A DNA stretch of 8,032 bases, from contig JAGWZS010000080.1 of assembly GCA_018971905.1 (NCBI GenBank), positions 1 through 8,032 of the forward strand, in the 5' to 3' direction. Below are positions 1 to 6,477 of the stretch, piece after piece (positions within the stretch are counted from its first letter, which is position 1; each line of letters begins with the position of its first letter). The notes below the pieces were generated by a model. The model saw nothing but the letters and a program-made list of their open reading frames with translations. It had not been told where the DNA came from and ran no database searches. Origin of the DNA: Rhodospirillales bacterium. Its GTDB lineage: Bacteria; Pseudomonadota; Alphaproteobacteria; Acetobacterales; Acetobacteraceae. A program made the position numbers and the translations under genes.

Positions 1-325
1 GCTGATGGCCCCGGCGGCGGACGCCATGGCCGAAGCCTTCGCCACCACCCCTCCGCGCGCGCCGATTCTGCCCATTATCGCCAACGTAACCGCGACCAAG
101 GTGACGGAGCCGGCGGAGATTCGCGATCTGCTCGTGCAGCAGGTAACCGCCACGGTGCGCTGGCGCGAAAGCGTGGAGGAGATGACAAGGCTGGGCGTGA
201 CGAATGTCTACGAGCTCGGCTCCGGCAAAGTGCTCTCCGGCTTGGTAAAGCGCATCGCACCGGATGCCACGGCTACCTCCGTGGGCAGCCCCGCCGATAT
301 CGAAGCTGTGGTGAAGGTTCTGTAA
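1..325 (+). CDS. fabD: Malonyl-CoA:ACP transacylase FabD, C-terminal part (5' end outside window)
   Basis: This is the last third of the enzyme that moves malonyl from malonyl-CoA to acyl carrier protein, supplying the extender unit for fatty-acid synthesis in the cytoplasm. The reading frame is open from base 2 to a TAA at 323-325. The visible protein starts at Leu-Met of the family's H-x-x-L-M motif, so the catalytic His lies just off the left edge and the catalytic Ser is far upstream. Matching family landmarks are PILPIIANVTA, IRDLLVQQVTATVRWRESV, and ELGSGKVLSGLVKRI near the C-terminus. The stop is directly followed by the fabG ATG, so the two genes are almost certainly co-transcribed and translationally coupled. 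The ATG at base 5 is internal, not the start. Confidence 0.95.
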   Translation, partial: LMAPAADAMAEAFATTPPRAPILPIIANVTATKVTEPAEIRDLLVQQVTATVRWRESVEEMTRLGVTNVYELGSGKVLSGLVKRIAPDATATSVGSPADIEAVVKVL

Positions 326-1063
326 ATGTTTGATCTGACTGGAAAAACAGCTCTCGTTACCGGCGCCTCCGGCGGCATTGGCGCGGAGATTGCCCGCGCG
401 CTGCACGCCCAGGGCGCGGTTGTGGGGCTTTCCGGCACCCGGCGTGAGGCGCTGGAAGCGCTGGCCGCCGAGCTGGGCGTGCGCGTGCATGTGCTGCCCG
501 CCGATCTTTCCCAGGCCGAGGAAGCCGCCAGGCTGATCGCCGATGCCGAGGCCACCATGGGCAAGGTGGATATTCTGGTGAACAATGCCGGGCTGACCAA
601 AGATGGCCTCGCCATGCGCATGAGCGACGCGGATTGGGAGCGCGTGATCAATGTGGATCTCGCGGCGCCCTTCCGCCTGATTCGCGCAGCGCTGAAGACC
701 ATGCTTCGCCGCCGGGCCGGGCGCATCATCAACATCGGCTCCATTGTAGGCACCACCGGCAACCCTGGCCAGGCGAATTACTGCGCGGCCAAGGCCGGGC
801 TCATCGGGCTCAGCAAATCCCTGGCGCAGGAAGTGGCCTCGCGGGGCATAACGGTGAATGTGGTGGCGCCAGGCTTTGTGGAAACACCAATGACCGACGT
901 GCTGCCCGAAGCGCAGCGCGCCGAGCTGGCGGGCAAAATTCCGCTGGGACGCCTCGGCGCCCCCCGGGATATTGCCGCGGCGGTGGCGTATCTGGCCTCG
1001 GAAGAGGCTGGCTGGGTGACCGGCGCCACCCTGCATGTGAATGGCGGCATGGCAATGGCCTGA
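326..1063 (+). CDS. fabG: 3-oxoacyl-[ACP] reductase FabG
   Basis: This 245-residue short-chain dehydrogenase/reductase reduces 3-oxoacyl-ACP to 3-hydroxyacyl-ACP with NADPH, the first reduction of each elongation cycle. Visible motifs are the Rossmann glycine motif TGASGGIG (residues 12-19), NNAG (86-89), the tetrad Asn109, Ser139, Tyr152 and Lys156 (YCAAK), and the C-terminal end VTGATLHVNGGMAMA. Length is typical for FabG. The start is fixed by the ATG directly after the fabD stop, with the purine-rich GAAGG of the fabD tail as a likely ribosome site. Its place between fabD and acpP indicates the fatty-acid role. FabG and PhaB belong to the same family, so side activity on acetoacetyl-CoA is possible, but nothing in the sequence shows it. 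Confidence 0.96.
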   Translation: MFDLTGKTALVTGASGGIGAEIARALHAQGAVVGLSGTRREALEALAAELGVRVHVLPADLSQAEEAARLIADAEATMGKVDILVNNAGLTKDGLAMRMSDADWERVINVDLAAPFRLIRAALKTMLRRRAGRIINIGSIVGTTGNPGQANYCAAKAGLIGLSKSLAQEVASRGITVNVVAPGFVETPMTDVLPEAQRAELAGKIPLGRLGAPRDIAAAVAYLASEEAGWVTGATLHVNGGMAMA

Positions 1064-1193
1064 CCCCCCGCTTGGCGGCGTGGGAAAAACCATGCTAAGC
1101 GCCGCGAAGTCTGACGTATTAACAGTTCTGACCCGGGTAGCCCCGCAAAGGCAATTCCGGGCTTTAAGCAAACCAGCAGGAAAGTGACATTCG
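1064..1193 (+). promoter_or_regulatory. fabG-acpP intergenic leader, possible acpP promoter region
   Basis: This 130-base gap is the longest in the fatty-acid operon. Highly expressed acpP often has its own promoter, and this gap is the only place here for one. I found no convincing -35/-10 pair. A long-range inverted repeat is visible: CCCGG at 1132-1136 pairs with CCGGG at 1157-1161, with GCC 1140-1142 opposite GGC 1150-1152 inside it. A ribosome site AGGAAAG lies at 1178-1184 before the acpP ATG. No T run follows the hairpin, so it is more likely an mRNA leader structure than a terminator. The promoter call is inference from gap size and position. Confidence 0.35.
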
Positions 1194-1433
1194 ATGAGCG
1201 AAATCGCCGACAAAGTTAAGAAGATTGTTGTCGAGCATCTTGGCGTGGACGAAGCCAAGGTGACCCCGGAGGCCTCCTTCATCGACGATCTGGGCGCTGA
1301 CTCGCTGGACACCGTGGAACTGGTGATGGCGTTCGAGGAAGCCTTCGGCGTGGAAATCCCCGAGGATGCGGCCGAGAAGATCACCACCGTGAAGGATGCG
1401 ATCGACTATATCGAGAAGCAGAAGGCCGAATAA
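1194..1433 (+). CDS. acpP: Acyl carrier protein AcpP
   Basis: This acidic 79-residue carrier protein holds growing acyl chains as thioesters during fatty-acid synthesis and donates them to phospholipid and lipid A synthesis. The 4'-phosphopantetheine attachment site is Ser37 in the conserved [15 protein letters not shown] stretch, modified by AcpS. The family's four-helix layout is evident, with the acidic recognition helix ([13 protein letters not shown]) directly after the serine and the ending [13 protein letters not shown]. Length is standard. The ATG has AGGAAAG upstream at 1178-1184. It sits between fabG and fabF, 42 bases before the latter. Confidence 0.98.
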   Translation: MSEIADKVKKIVVEHLGVDEAKVTPEASFIDDLGADSLDTVELVMAFEEAFGVEIPEDAAEKITTVKDAIDYIEKQKAE

Positions 1434-1475
1434 AGCCGCTTCAGCCACGATCCAAGATCCGTCCAAGGAGTCCAC

Positions 1476-2738
1476 ATGCGCCGTGTTGTCGTTACAGGTA
1501 TGGGAATTGCCTGCCCGCTTGGGGTGGGGGTTGAACATGTCTGGAAGAGGCTGATTAACGGAGAATCCGGGATTACAGCCATTCAATCCTTCGACACCAC
1601 GGAACTTTCCGCGAAAATCGCCGGGCAGGTCCCGGCGGGTGTGGCCGCTGAGGGCGGACTGGATCTGGCGGAGTGGATTGCGGTTAAAGAGCTTAAGAAG
1701 ATGGACCGCTTCATCCATCTTGGCATGGTGGCAGCGGCCCAGGCGCTGGCCGATTCCGGCTATGTGCCCGAAACAGAGGAAGAGAAATGCGCCGCCGGGG
1801 TGATGATCGGCTCCGGTATTGGCGGGCTGCAGACCATCTATGAAACCTCCATCATGGTGCATGAGGGCCGCGCCAAACGCGTTTCCCCCTTCTTTATTCC
1901 CGCCGCGCTGATCAACCTGATCTCCGGCCAGGTTTCCATTAAATACGGCCTCAAGGGCCCCAACCACTCCGCCGTGACGGCCTGCGCCACCGGCGTGCAC
2001 GCCATTGGTGACGCCGCACGGCTGATCGCCTATGGCGATGCGGATGTGATGGTGGCCGGCGGCGCCGAGGCGGCGGTGAACCCGCTCGGCATTGCCGGGT
2101 TCTGCGCCTCGCGCGCGCTTTCCACCGCGTTTAACGACCGGCCGACCGAAGGCTCCCGCCCGTGGGACAAGGACCGCGACGGCTTTGTGATGGGCGAAGG
2201 ATCCGGCGTGGTGGTGCTGGAGGACTATGAGCACGCGAAGAAGCGCGGTGCGAAGATTTATGCCGAGGTTGGCGGTTACGGCCTCTCCGGTGACGCGCAC
2301 CACATTACCGCGCCTGCCGAGCACCATGACGGCGCCTTCCGCGCCATGAAGGCCGCCTTCAAGAATGGCGGACTTTCGCCTGAGGATGTGGACTATATCA
2401 ACGCCCATGGCACCTCTACCCCGATGGGGGATGATCTGGAGCTTGAAGCGGTTGAGAACATGTTTGGCGAGCATGGCAGAAAGGTCGCCATGTCTTCCAC
2501 CAAATCCTCGATCGGGCATCTGCTGGGCGCGGCGGGCGCGGTGGAGACGATTTTCTCCATCCTGGCGATCCGCGACAATGTGGCCCCGCCGACGCTGAAC
2601 CTGCACGAGCCTAGCCGGGAATCGGTGGTGAACCGGGTGCCGCTGGTGGCGCAGGAACGCAAGATCAACGTGGCGCTCTCCAACTCCTTCGGGTTTGGCG
2701 GCACCAACGCCTCCATTCTGTTCAAGCGGGCTGCCTGA
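1476..2738 (+). CDS. fabF: 3-oxoacyl-[ACP] synthase II FabF
   Basis: This 420-residue condensing enzyme extends acyl-ACP by two carbons using malonyl-ACP with release of CO2. It has the thiolase fold. The catalytic residues of the elongating KAS class are all visible: nucleophile Cys170 in TACATG, His311 in NAHGTSTP, Lys343 in SSTKSSIGHLLGAAGA, and His348 in the same block. The Gly-rich gating loop NSFGFGGTN is at 403-411. The Cys-His-His set excludes FabH (Cys-His-Asn). Length matches FabF. The start is supported by a strong ribosome site AAGGAG at 1465-1470, five bases before the ATG. It lies downstream of acpP and is followed at once by mltG, in the same reading frame, after a TGA. Confidence 0.97.
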   Translation: MRRVVVTGMGIACPLGVGVEHVWKRLINGESGITAIQSFDTTELSAKIAGQVPAGVAAEGGLDLAEWIAVKELKKMDRFIHLGMVAAAQALADSGYVPETEEEKCAAGVMIGSGIGGLQTIYETSIMVHEGRAKRVSPFFIPAALINLISGQVSIKYGLKGPNHSAVTACATGVHAIGDAARLIAYGDADVMVAGGAEAAVNPLGIAGFCASRALSTAFNDRPTEGSRPWDKDRDGFVMGEGSGVVVLEDYEHAKKRGAKIYAEVGGYGLSGDAHHITAPAEHHDGAFRAMKAAFKNGGLSPEDVDYINAHGTSTPMGDDLELEAVENMFGEHGRKVAMSSTKSSIGHLLGAAGAVETIFSILAIRDNVAPPTLNLHEPSRESVVNRVPLVAQERKINVALSNSFGFGGTNASILFKRAA

Positions 2739-2744
2739 TCCGTT

Positions 2745-3710
2745 TTGCGGTGGCGCGGCCGGATTTTCCTGGTTCTGCTGGCTCTGCTGGCGCTGGCGCG
2801 CGCAGGGCGGCTGGCGGTTGAACAAACCTATGACGGGCCAGGTGCCGGTAAAACTAATGTTACGGTTGTAATCCCGCCGGGGAGTAGCACCGGCGTGGCG
2901 GGCACGCTGGCAACAGCTGGGGTAATTCAGTTTCCGCTCGCCTTGCGCGCCGCTGCCTGGTTTACGCGCAAGGATGGCCCGTTGCGGGCCGGGGAATATC
3001 TGTTTCCCGCCCATGCCAGCCTGCATCAGATTCTGAATATTCTGCGCCACGGCACCGAGGTGCAGCATCAGGCCACAATCCCCGAGGGGCTGACCGGCCA
3101 GCAAATTGCCACGATCATCAAGGCGCTGCCGGTGGCCACGGGGTCAATTCACCCCCCGGCCAATGGCAGTGTGCTGCCGCAGACCTATGATTACGTCTGG
3201 GGTGCCAGCCGGGCCGCAATTCTGGCCCGGGCGCAGGCGGCCATGCAAGCGCTGCTGGCGAAGGACTGGGCCGGACGCGCGGATGGCCTGCCCCTGGCAA
3301 GCCCGCGGCAGGCGGTCATTCTGGCATCCATCGTGCAGCAGGAAACCCCGCTGAACGGTGACATGCCGCTGATTGCCGCCGTGTATGAAAACCGGCTTGA
3401 GGCGGGAATGAAACTGCAAGCCGACCCGACGGTGATTTTCGCCGTGAGCGGGGGGCGGCAATCTGGCGGCATGAGCATCACCAGGGCGGATCTTGCGCTT
3501 GATTCACCCTACAACACCTATGTCGTCAACGGGCTGCCGCCGGGGCCGATCTGCTCACCCGGTGCCGCGGCATTGGCGGCGGTGCTGCACCCGGCACAGA
3601 CGGACGCGTTATATTTCGTGGCGGCGGATAATGGCACGCACCAATCCGTGTTCGCGCATTCCTTCAAGGAGCAGCTGAAGAATATTCAGCATCTCCGGGG
3701 GCAACAATAA
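2745..3710 (+). CDS. mltG: Endolytic murein transglycosylase MltG (YceG-like)
   Basis: This 321-residue inner-membrane enzyme cleaves nascent peptidoglycan glycan strands and is thought to set strand length. Residues 6-20 form a short N-terminal membrane anchor after basic residues. Residues about 38-110 resemble the LysM-like subdomain (GEYLFP at 83-88, TIPEGLT at 111-117). The catalytic core follows: ILASIVQQET with the expected catalytic Glu200, ENRLEAGMKLQADPTVIF, SPYNTYVVNGLPPGPICSPG and a final LYFVAADNGTH block. Length is normal for the family. The only plausible start is a TTG six bases after the fabF stop, with no clear ribosome site, so expression probably depends on coupling to fabF. 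A yceG/mltG gene near fabF is common in proteobacteria. Confidence 0.93.
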   Translation: MRWRGRIFLVLLALLALARAGRLAVEQTYDGPGAGKTNVTVVIPPGSSTGVAGTLATAGVIQFPLALRAAAWFTRKDGPLRAGEYLFPAHASLHQILNILRHGTEVQHQATIPEGLTGQQIATIIKALPVATGSIHPPANGSVLPQTYDYVWGASRAAILARAQAAMQALLAKDWAGRADGLPLASPRQAVILASIVQQETPLNGDMPLIAAVYENRLEAGMKLQADPTVIFAVSGGRQSGGMSITRADLALDSPYNTYVVNGLPPGPICSPGAAALAAVLHPAQTDALYFVAADNGTHQSVFAHSFKEQLKNIQHLRGQQ

Positions 3711-3723
3711 CCAGGGCTGGTTA
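3708..3723. terminator. Short palindrome at the mltG / ankyrin-gene convergent junction, weak candidate terminator
   Basis: TAACCAGGGCTGGTTA has 7-base perfect arms around GG, in practice a 6-bp stem with a 4-base loop. It begins with the mltG stop codon itself. The two convergent genes end at 3710 and 3732. On the + strand, GGCGGCTTTTAGCTTTT follows, giving short T runs after the stem. The stem is AT/GC mixed and short, so efficient termination is doubtful, but it is the only candidate between the two opposing transcription units. Confidence 0.35.
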
Positions 3724-3731
3724 GGCGGCTT

Positions 3732-4349
3732 TTAGCTTTTGGGGCCGAAGCCGAGGAAGCCAGCCTGCAGGTTGGGCGTGCCGGTGCCACCTGCCGGCAT
3801 GGGTGCACGCGGGGCGGGGCGGGCCGCGGCGGGAAGAACCGCAGGAGCCTTGTTCTGTACCGGGCTGGCTGGCGGCGTTTTATTCAGCGTCCATGGTTTG
3901 CCCATGACACCGCTCAGCCCTTGGGAGGCAAACTCATTACGGGTGCCAAGCAGCAGAAAGGTGATGTTGTTGCGGTTCAGCGCGATGGAAAGGTCGAGCG
4001 GGGTTTCGCCGAACTGATCCTTGGCGGTGAGATCCGCGCCACGGCTGATCGCGTCCTGCGCGGAGGCGTAATCGTTATTGTTGATGGCGGTGAACAATTC
4101 CTGATTCGGATCCCCGCTCCCGGATTTCTGAATTTGTGGGCCAGTCGCCAGGGGCGCAACGTTGCCAATGCCCGGCAGCCCGGCTGGGGCGATATCAGGC
4201 GTGTGGGCCTTGACCTGAGGTGCAGGCGCGCCGCCGACGCCGCCCATGCTCATGCCAGAGCCTGCCTCTCCGTCGAGCATCTGAGCATAGGCCGCAGGCG
4301 CGGCGGCACCAAGAACCAGACCCAGCGCCAGGGAAAGAGCATGTTTCAT
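3732..4349 (-). CDS. Exported ankyrin-repeat protein of unknown function
   Basis: I recognise the fold type but not a named gene. The 205-residue product has a clear Sec signal peptide (MKHA, hydrophobic core LSLALGLVLGAAAPAA, likely cut after AYA at residue 22). A Gly/Met-rich and Pro/Ala-rich stretch runs to about residue 80. Residues 83-138 look like two ankyrin repeats (ELFTAINNNDYASAQDAISRGADLTAKD, then FGETPLDLSIALNRNNITFLLLG). A Pro/Ala-rich tail follows. It is therefore probably a periplasmic protein-binding module with flexible ends. It starts 54 bases after the phaR stop on the same strand, so a phaR-ank operon is likely. No strong ribosome site is seen before the ATG. A link to PHA metabolism is only suggested by adjacency. 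Confidence 0.8.
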   Translation of the reverse strand: MKHALSLALGLVLGAAAPAAYAQMLDGEAGSGMSMGGVGGAPAPQVKAHTPDIAPAGLPGIGNVAPLATGPQIQKSGSGDPNQELFTAINNNDYASAQDAISRGADLTAKDQFGETPLDLSIALNRNNITFLLLGTRNEFASQGLSGVMGKPWTLNKTPPASPVQNKAPAVLPAAARPAPRAPMPAGGTGTPNLQAGFLGFGPKS

Positions 4350-4393
4350 GGGCCATGCTCTACCCCATGCGCGCAGGCCCGTCTATGCGCTGT

Positions 4394-4414
4394 GCAGGGC
4401 GGTTTATGCCCTGC
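4394..4414. repeat. Inverted repeat overlapping the phaR stop codon
   Basis: GCAGGGC at 4394-4400 is perfectly complementary to GCCCTGC at 4408-4414, with a 7-base loop that contains the phaR stop (TAA on the minus strand, 4404-4406). On the minus strand no T run follows, so it does not look like a classical intrinsic terminator for phaR. It may instead be an mRNA 3' structure or processing signal between phaR and the ankyrin gene. Confidence 0.4.
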
Positions 4415-5009
4415 CCTTGCTTTTTGCCGCCGCGAGCTCGGCCTGAAGCCGTTCAATCTCCGCGCGGAGGTTGAGAATCTCTTCCTGGTAATCGTGCGCG
4501 CTGTCCTGCCCGGCGTGGGCTTCGGCGCCCTCGCGGTAGAAGGGCGTGAACAGGTTCATCGCGCGCTCCATCATCTGCATGTTTTTGCGGCCCATATCTT
4601 CCATGCCCGGGGGAATAAAGGGACCAAAGGTCTTGCTCACGGTCTCGCGCATGGCCTGCTGCTGCTGCAGAAAACTGGCCATGGCCTGGTCGAGATATTT
4701 CGGTATCAGGCTGGGCATGTCGGTGCCATACATGCCAATGAGCTGGCGCAGAAAATTGGTTGGCAGCAGGGCCGCGCCCTTGCCTTCTTCCTCAACGATG
4801 ATCTGGGTCAGCACGCTGCGGGTGATGTCCTCGCCGTTCTTGGCGTCATAAACCACGAAATCACGGTTTTTGCGGACCATCTCCGCCAGATTGTCGAGCG
4901 TGATGTAGCTTGACGTTTCGGTATTATAGAGGCGGCGGTTGGCGTATTTCTTGACGATGACGGGCGGGGTGCTGGGTTTAACCGTTTCACTCATGGATTT
5001 TTCTTTCAT
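4404..5009 (-). CDS. phaR: Polyhydroxyalkanoate synthesis regulator/repressor PhaR
   Basis: PhaR senses PHA granules. In known cases it binds DNA upstream of its own and phasin genes when free, and leaves DNA to bind polymer when PHB accumulates. The N-terminal DNA-binding domain is unmistakable: KKYANRRLYNTETSSYITLD (residues 20-39), LAEMVRKNRDFVVYDAKNGEDITRSVL, and IIVEEEGKG (70-78). The polymer-binding middle follows (LLPTNFLRQLIGMYG, then a Met/Gln-rich helix), with a coiled coil at about 173-197 (EEILNLRAEIERLQAELAAAK). Length of about 200 is normal. The start is either 5009 (MKEKSMSET) or an in-frame ATG at 4994 (MSET), and neither has a strong ribosome site. It is divergent from the PhaE-like/PhaC genes, and the 147-base gap holds TGC-rich palindromes. 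Confidence 0.93.
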   Translation of the reverse strand: MKEKSMSETVKPSTPPVIVKKYANRRLYNTETSSYITLDNLAEMVRKNRDFVVYDAKNGEDITRSVLTQIIVEEEGKGAALLPTNFLRQLIGMYGTDMPSLIPKYLDQAMASFLQQQQAMRETVSKTFGPFIPPGMEDMGRKNMQMMERAMNLFTPFYREGAEAHAGQDSAHDYQEEILNLRAEIERLQAELAAAKSKGRA

Positions 5010-5065
5010 CCCGGTTCGGTGGCGAACGCAGGCGTTACGCTCGCCCCGTCATAGAAACACGAAAT

Positions 5066-5094
5066 TTGTGCGCTGCACAGTGCGCGCATAGGTT
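5066..5094. promoter_or_regulatory. Candidate PhaR operator with overlapping promoter in the phaR / phaE-like divergent region
   Basis: Two adjacent palindromes are visible: TGTGC-GCT-GCACA (5067-5079, perfect 5-base arms) and TGCGCGCA (5081-5088). PhaR proteins of other alphaproteobacteria are known to bind TGC-rich inverted sequences, and autoregulation is typical. A weak + strand promoter candidate, TTGTGC (5066-5071), 17-base spacer, TAGGTT (5089-5094), would place the palindromes across its spacer, a standard repressor position. The promoter hexamers match consensus poorly. Palindromes are seen directly; operator function is inference. Confidence 0.45.
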
Positions 5095-5156
5095 GTGGCG
5101 GTTTGGGCCCTGGCGGGTTAGGAAGGGCAGGCAAGGCGGCAGGGATTGCATGGCGC

Positions 5157-5486
5157 ATGGACGAGAATTGGGCCAAGGATTTCGTGGCCGTATGGCAGAG
5201 CGAGCTGACCGCGATGGCGGCAGACCGGGAGCTGCGCGAAAACTGGGCCGCGATGCTGAGCCTGTGGGCGCAGGCGGCCAGCGCCGCCGCGGCGTTGCTG
5301 CCGCATGACGCCCCGCCCCGAGGCCCCGGCACCGTTGAGCCGCCGCGGCCCGCGCCCGCTGCTGCTGCATCTGGCCCTGGCGTGGATGAGATCGAACGGC
5401 TCAGCCGCCGCGTCGCTGAACTTGAGCAGCGCCTGGCAGAGCTTATTGAACAGCGGGACAGAACCGGACCTGACGGCGCTGTATGA
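5157..5486 (+). CDS. Small PhaE-like PHA synthase partner (tryptophan helices plus coiled coil)
   Basis: This is a 109-residue protein I cannot name with certainty. The N-terminal half (1-50) is helical with regularly placed tryptophans (Trp5, Trp13, Trp30, Trp37) and MDENWAKDFVAVWQSEL-type amphipathic character. Residues 51-75 are a Pro/Ala/Gly linker. Residues 76-100 form a perfect heptad coiled coil with Ile79, Leu82, Val86, Leu89, Leu93 and Leu96 at a/d spacing. Trp-rich helices followed by a terminal coiled coil resemble the PhaE subunit of class III PHA synthases, which partners a PhaC like the one encoded next, though this protein is much shorter than bacterial PhaE. The ATG at 5157 has AGGGA 11 bases upstream. 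An in-frame TTG at 5103 would add a Gly-rich extension I consider unlikely. The last 182 bases overlap phaC in another frame. Confidence 0.65.
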   Translation: MDENWAKDFVAVWQSELTAMAADRELRENWAAMLSLWAQAASAAAALLPHDAPPRGPGTVEPPRPAPAAAASGPGVDEIERLSRRVAELEQRLAELIEQRDRTGPDGAV

Positions 5487-6477
5487 GGCGCTGCAGCTTC
5501 AGGACCGGGCGCTGATCGCGGGGATCGCCGCCTACCGCCAGGATGGCTATGTGCGCGCGATGCGCGAGCCGCCTTCCATCTGGGAGGAAGGCGAAAGCCG
5601 GATGCTGGATTATGGCGGAAGCGGCCCACCGGTGCTGTTTGTGCCGAGTCTGGTCAACCGTGCCTATATTCTGGATTTGATGGAAGGCGGCTCGATGCTG
5701 CGCTGGCTGAGCGCGCAGGGGCTGCACCCTTACCTGCTGGACTGGGGCTGGCCCAGCGCGGTGGAGCGGCGGTTTTCGTTGACCGATTACATTGCACGAC
5801 GGCTGGAGCGCGCCCTGGCGGCCCTGCCCGGCCCGGTGATTCTGGCGGGCTACTGCATGGGCGGGCTGCTGGCGCTGGCGGCGGCTTTGCGTGCCCCGGG
5901 CCGGGTGAAGGCGCTGGCCTTGCTGGCCACACCGTGGGACTTCCATGCCGAAGACCCGGAGGCAGCAAGGCGCGTGGCGGAGGTGCTGCCCTTCATGGAA
6001 GCGGCGATGCAATTTTCCGGCACCCTGCCCATCGACGCGTTGAACGCGATGTTCACCATGGTGGACCCCTATGGCGTGGGCGATAAGTACCGGGATTTTG
6101 CCGGGCAGGACAAAACCAGCGCACGGGCGCGGCGGTTTGTGGCGATGGAGGATTGGCTGGCCGATGGCGTGCCGCTGGCCGCCCCGGTGGCGCGGGAGGC
6201 GTTGGCCCAGTGGTACGGCGCCAATGCCCCGGCGCGGGGGGAATGGCGGGTGGCCGGGCTGGCGGTGGACCCTGGGCAGCTTGAAATACCCGCCTTCTGC
6301 GCCATTCCGGCAAAAGACCGGCTGGTGCCCGCCGCCTCCGCCCGGGCGCTGGCGGCGCGGCTGCAACATGCCACGGTGATTGAGCCTAAGGCCGGGCATA
6401 TCGGCATGGTGGCCGGCACTTATGCTGAAACGTCACTCTGGCGGCCTTTCGCGGAATGGGCTTCCGGCATATCGTAG
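5305..6477 (+). CDS. phaC: Class III-like polyhydroxyalkanoate synthase PhaC (alpha/beta hydrolase fold)
   Basis: This 390-residue enzyme most likely polymerises (R)-3-hydroxyacyl-CoA into PHA at the granule surface. Class III landmarks, in order, are [13 protein letters not shown] (113-125), YLLDWGWP (143-150), the synthase lipase box GYCMGG with nucleophile Cys184, Asp338 in [13 protein letters not shown], and His365 in KAGHIGMV. The block [10 protein letters not shown]...WYGAN (281-306) also fits. A Cys rather than Ser nucleophile favours synthase over hydrolase or depolymerase. Length is near class III PhaC (about 355), far below class I (about 590). The start is uncertain: ATG 5305 is chosen because G/C at third positions is high in this frame from there; ATG 5386 and TTG 5422 or 5446 are alternatives. 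The catalytic region begins near residue 100 either way. A non-polymerising PhaC-like hydrolase cannot be excluded. Confidence 0.82.
   Translation: MTPRPEAPAPLSRRGPRPLLLHLALAWMRSNGSAAASLNLSSAWQSLLNSGTEPDLTALYEALQLQDRALIAGIAAYRQDGYVRAMREPPSIWEEGESRMLDYGGSGPPVLFVPSLVNRAYILDLMEGGSMLRWLSAQGLHPYLLDWGWPSAVERRFSLTDYIARRLERALAALPGPVILAGYCMGGLLALAAALRAPGRVKALALLATPWDFHAEDPEAARRVAEVLPFMEAAMQFSGTLPIDALNAMFTMVDPYGVGDKYRDFAGQDKTSARARRFVAMEDWLADGVPLAAPVAREALAQWYGANAPARGEWRVAGLAVDPGQLEIPAFCAIPAKDRLVPAASARALAARLQHATVIEPKAGHIGMVAGTYAETSLWRPFAEWASGIS

Noticed and set aside
326..1063. fabG read as phaB (acetoacetyl-CoA reductase) of the PHA cluster
   Set aside because: It abuts fabD and precedes acpP and fabF, the classical fatty-acid context, and is separated from the PHA genes by other transcription units.
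1164..3104. A 646-residue open frame on the minus strand covering acpP, fabF and part of mltG
   Set aside because: It is antisense to strongly recognisable genes. Its His/Gly/Arg/Gln-rich composition is typical of reverse-strand shadows in GC-rich coding DNA, and it matches no family I recognise.
4394..4414. phaR intrinsic terminator
   Set aside because: The stem is good, but no T run follows on the phaR strand and the next gene on that strand starts only 54 bases after the phaR stop, so I list it only as an inverted repeat.
3921..4913. A 330-residue + strand frame opposite the ankyrin gene and phaR
   Set aside because: Both minus-strand genes have clear domains (signal peptide plus ankyrin; PhaR DNA-binding motif), so this frame is their antisense shadow.
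5103..5156. TTG start giving an 18-residue Gly-rich extension of the PhaE-like protein
   Set aside because: It has a poor start codon and no clear ribosome site, and the added residues do not resemble the helical N-terminus that begins at the ATG at 5157.
5443..6399. A 318-residue minus-strand frame opposite phaC
   Set aside because: Arg/Gln/His-rich shadow of the synthase gene, with no recognisable domain.
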